Positions 32,968 through 35,333 of a stretch of 35,333 nt of DNA are shown here, one piece after another. The notes under the pieces were generated by a model. That model was given only the letters and a program-made list of their open reading frames with translations, had not been told where the DNA came from and did not search any database. Numbering within the stretch: position 1 is the stretch's first letter; every line of letters starts with the position of its first letter. The stretch is from Lachnospiraceae bacterium (lineage in GTDB: Bacteria; Bacillota; Clostridia; Lachnospirales; Lachnospiraceae): contig JAAWKU010000019.1 of assembly GCA_022797535.1 (NCBI GenBank), positions 1 to 35,333 of the forward strand, in the 5' to 3' direction. Position numbers and translations under genes: made by a program.

Positions 32968-35238
32968 ATGACTTTGGAAGAGAGACTGCAAAAATGGACC
33001 AAAAAGATTTACAAGAAGGAAATTGAAGATTGTACCAGCCAGGAACTGTACTACAGCATCCTGAACGTGACCAAGGATCTGATGGCGGAGAAACCTGTCA
33101 TTGCCGGGGAGAAGAAGGTGTACTATATTTCAGCGGAATTCCTCATCGGCAAGCTGCTGAGCAACAATCTGATCAATTTGCAGGTCTATGAGGAGATGGC
33201 ACAGCTGCTGGATTCCAAGGGCAAGAGCCTGGCTGAGGTTGAGGAGGCGGAACCGGAACCCTCTCTGGGGAACGGCGGCCTGGGCCGTCTGGCTGCCTGC
33301 TTTTTGGATTCCATCGCCTCTCTGGGACTGCCCGGAGACGGCATCGGTCTGAATTATCATTTTGGGCTGTTCAAACAGGTGTTTGAGGATCACCTGCAGA
33401 CTGCGGAGAAGAACGAGTGGATTGAGAAGCAGTCCTGGCTGACCAGGACCAACACCAGCTATACCGTCATGTTCGGCAAAAAGAAGGTGAAGAGCCGATT
33501 GTACGATATCGACGTGGTGGGATATGAGAACGGGATCAACAAACTGCATCTGTTTGATATAGAGACGGTGGATGAGTCCATGGTGGAGGAGGGCATTGAT
33601 TTCGACAAGACTGAAATTGACAAAAACCTGACTCTCTTCCTGTACCCGGACGATTCGGACGAGGCAGGCCATCTGCTGCGGATTTACCAGCAGTATTTTA
33701 TGGTCAGCAATGGAGCGCAGTTGATTTTAGAAGAACTGGAGACCAAGGGGTATGACCTGCACAGAATGAACGAACATGCGGTGATCCAGATTAATGACAC
33801 CCATCCTACCATGGTGATTCCGGAACTGATCCGCATTCTTACGGAGGACAAGGGATTTTCCATGGATGAGGCCATCAGCGTGGTCAGCAGGACCTGTGCC
33901 TACACCAATCACACCATTTTGGCGGAAGCGCTGGAAAAGTGGCCCCTGGCTTATCTGGAGAAGGTGGTTCCTCAGCTTGTACCCATTATCAAGGAACTGG
34001 ATGTGCGGGTGCGCAAGCTCTATCCCAATGAGAAGGTGCAGATCATCGACAGGGATAAGCGGGTACACATGGCCCATATCGACATCCACTATGGTTTTTC
34101 CGTCAACGGCGTAGCCGCTATCCACACGGAAATTCTGAAGGATACGGAATTGCATGATTTTTATAAGCTGTATCCCGCCAAATTCAACAACAAGACCAAT
34201 GGCATCACATTCCGCCGCTGGCTGCTGTCCTGCAACAGGGAACTGACGGCCCTGCTGGAGGAGAAGATCGGTTGCGGGTTTAAGAAGGATGCGGCGCAGC
34301 TGGAGAAGCTGTTGGAGTATAAGGACGATCAGGATACCCTGGATGCCATAGCCGCTATCAAGAGGCAGAAAAAGGAAGCCCTGGCCGCCTATATCAGGGA
34401 AAAGGAGGGAGTGGAGATCAACCCCGACTCGATCTTTGACATACAGGTTAAGAGGCTCCATGAGTACAAGCGCCAGCAGATGAACGCTCTGTATATCATC
34501 CACAAATATCTGGAGATAAAGAAGGGCAAGACTCCCAAACGCCCCATCACCTTTATTTTTGGCGCCAAGGCAGCCCCGGCTTATGTCATTGCCCAGGACA
34601 TCATTCATTTGATTCTGGTGTTGCAGGAGATCATTGACAGGGATCCCGATGTGGCTCCTCATATGAAAGTGGTGATGGTGGAGAATTACAACGTGAGTTA
34701 TGCGGAGAAGCTGATTCCCGCCTGCGATATTTCGGAGCAGATCTCCCTGGCCAGCAAGGAGGCCAGCGGCACAGGCAATATGAAATTCATGTTGAACGGG
34801 GCTGTGACTCTGGGCACCAGCGACGGCGCCAACGTGGAGATCCATGAACTGGTGGGGGACGACAACATCTATATCTTCGGCGAGAAATCCGACGAGGTAA
34901 TTGCCCATTATGCCGAAGGGGACTATAAGCCTAAAAAGTACTACCGCAACAGCAAAGTCATCAAGGAGGCGGTGGACTTCATCGTGGGCGAGCAGGCCAT
35001 GGCGGTGGGACACAGGGAAAATCTGGAGCGCCTGTATAAGGAGCTTCTGAACAAGGACTGGTTCATGACGCTGTTGGATCTGCGGGATTATATCAAGGTG
35101 AAGGACAGGGCGCTGAAGGACTATGAGGACAGAGCCAGGTGGAAGCGTATGAGTCTGGTGAACATTGCCAAGGCAGGGTTCTTCTCTTCTGACAGAACCA
35201 TTGCGGAATACAATGAGGATATCTGGAAACTGCGCTAG
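32968..35238 (+). CDS. glgP: Glycogen/alpha-glucan phosphorylase (GT35)
   Basis: A 756-aa pyridoxal-phosphate enzyme that shortens alpha-1,4-glucans with phosphate to release glucose 1-phosphate. Landmarks: [56 protein letters not shown], the PLP-lysine motif [10 protein letters not shown] (Lys606) and [11 protein letters not shown]. The length is typical of the shorter clostridial form. GGAAAGGGGC precedes the ATG. It stands as a single-gene unit, and its stop codon lies within copy B of the repeat element also found after the GH94 phosphorylase gene. Confidence 0.95.
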   Translation: MTLEERLQKWTKKIYKKEIEDCTSQELYYSILNVTKDLMAEKPVIAGEKKVYYISAEFLIGKLLSNNLINLQVYEEMAQLLDSKGKSLAEVEEAEPEPSLGNGGLGRLAACFLDSIASLGLPGDGIGLNYHFGLFKQVFEDHLQTAEKNEWIEKQSWLTRTNTSYTVMFGKKKVKSRLYDIDVVGYENGINKLHLFDIETVDESMVEEGIDFDKTEIDKNLTLFLYPDDSDEAGHLLRIYQQYFMVSNGAQLILEELETKGYDLHRMNEHAVIQINDTHPTMVIPELIRILTEDKGFSMDEAISVVSRTCAYTNHTILAEALEKWPLAYLEKVVPQLVPIIKELDVRVRKLYPNEKVQIIDRDKRVHMAHIDIHYGFSVNGVAAIHTEILKDTELHDFYKLYPAKFNNKTNGITFRRWLLSCNRELTALLEEKIGCGFKKDAAQLEKLLEYKDDQDTLDAIAAIKRQKKEALAAYIREKEGVEINPDSIFDIQVKRLHEYKRQQMNALYIIHKYLEIKKGKTPKRPITFIFGAKAAPAYVIAQDIIHLILVLQEIIDRDPDVAPHMKVVMVENYNVSYAEKLIPACDISEQISLASKEASGTGNMKFMLNGAVTLGTSDGANVEIHELVGDDNIYIFGEKSDEVIAHYAEGDYKPKKYYRNSKVIKEAVDFIVGEQAMAVGHRENLERLYKELLNKDWFMTLLDLRDYIKVKDRALKDYEDRARWKRMSLVNIAKAGFFSSDRTIAEYNEDIWKLR

Positions 35239-35333
35239 TGTGCTGACCAGATTATATCTGGCGAAACTCCGCAGAATAAATTTTCATCGGCAAGGCGGAG
35301 GAGGGAGGCGATGCGGTGGCATCGTTGACCGAC
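35235..35333 (+). repeat. Stop-codon-anchored repeat element, copy B
   Basis: It starts with CTAGTGTGCTG (35235-35245) containing the glgP stop, then a 33-nt spacer of the same length as in copy A but different sequence, then AATTTTCA and the 41-nt block (35290-35330) identical to 1-41 in inverted orientation. It can fold into three hairpins: CCAGAT/ATCTGG (35247-35261), CTCCGC/GCGGAG (35267-35272 with 35295-35300) and CGATGC/GCATCG (35309-35324). The window ends 3 nt beyond the block. Confidence 0.82.

Noticed and set aside
33727..35013. 428-aa minus-strand ORF opposite glgP
   Set aside because: Shadow of a highly conserved phosphorylase gene.

Overview
The window looks like a gut-type Clostridia chromosome segment, most likely Lachnospiraceae. 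Reasons: moderately high GC, Gram-positive Shine-Dalgarno sequences (AGGAGG-like), a clostridial-type GH94 phosphorylase and GT35 phosphorylase, tRNA genes without encoded CCA, a LytTR/DUF3021 pair, and a CUT1 sugar importer lacking its own ATPase. Taxonomy is inferred from gene content only.

Layout. (1) 1-7.5 kb: a cellobiose-type locus with a GH94 phosphorylase on the minus strand, a divergent LacI regulator, and a CUT1 ABC importer (lipoprotein plus two permeases). All three promoters have the form TTGCAA-N17-10 box, each followed by a shared AAACGnTTAAG operator. (2) 7.6-14.6 kb: housekeeping and orphan genes: a HAAS/DUF1700-like membrane protein, a tiny Asn/Gln-rich protein, then a run of THUMP methyltransferase, amidase-fold protein with lost active-site residues, RdgB-type NTP pyrophosphatase, YfcE-type phosphoesterase and a 440-aa unknown; then a DUF2871 protein and a small coiled-coil protein. 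(3) 14.8-16.8 kb: a ~2 kb decaying island bounded by a 22-bp copy of the tRNA-Pro 3' end, carrying a minimal nucleotidyltransferase/HEPN pair, an Rpn-like tail fragment and a pseudogene. (4) 16.8-19.2 kb: tRNA Pro, Arg, His, Gln, Lys, a MATE transporter, and tRNA-Leu. (5) 19.4-24 kb: a doubly frameshifted ANT(6) pseudogene, then a compact operon of a cytosolic TPR-histidine kinase, a stand-alone receiver and a PIN-domain protein, a small basic ORF, and a 16-bp tandem-repeat array enclosed by 15-bp inverted repeats. (6) 24-28.5 kb: an AraC regulator divergent from a GH29 alpha-L-fucosidase and GH36 alpha-galactosidase. (7) 28.6-30 kb: a yybP-ykoY-like Mn riboswitch with terminator, a 38-bp tandem repeat array in the leader, and a CaCA cation antiporter. 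(8) 30-32.8 kb: LytTR regulator/DUF3021 pair divergent from an ABC-2 exporter. (9) 33-35.3 kb: glycogen/alpha-glucan phosphorylase.

The most unusual structures are: a ~97-nt element that starts on the stop codon of both phosphorylase genes and forms both ends of the window in inverted orientation; the 16-bp array with its inverted boundaries; the TPR-kinase/receiver/PIN operon; and the amidase-fold pseudoenzyme. The best candidates for an undescribed system are the kinase/receiver/PIN operon and the stop-codon-anchored repeat element.
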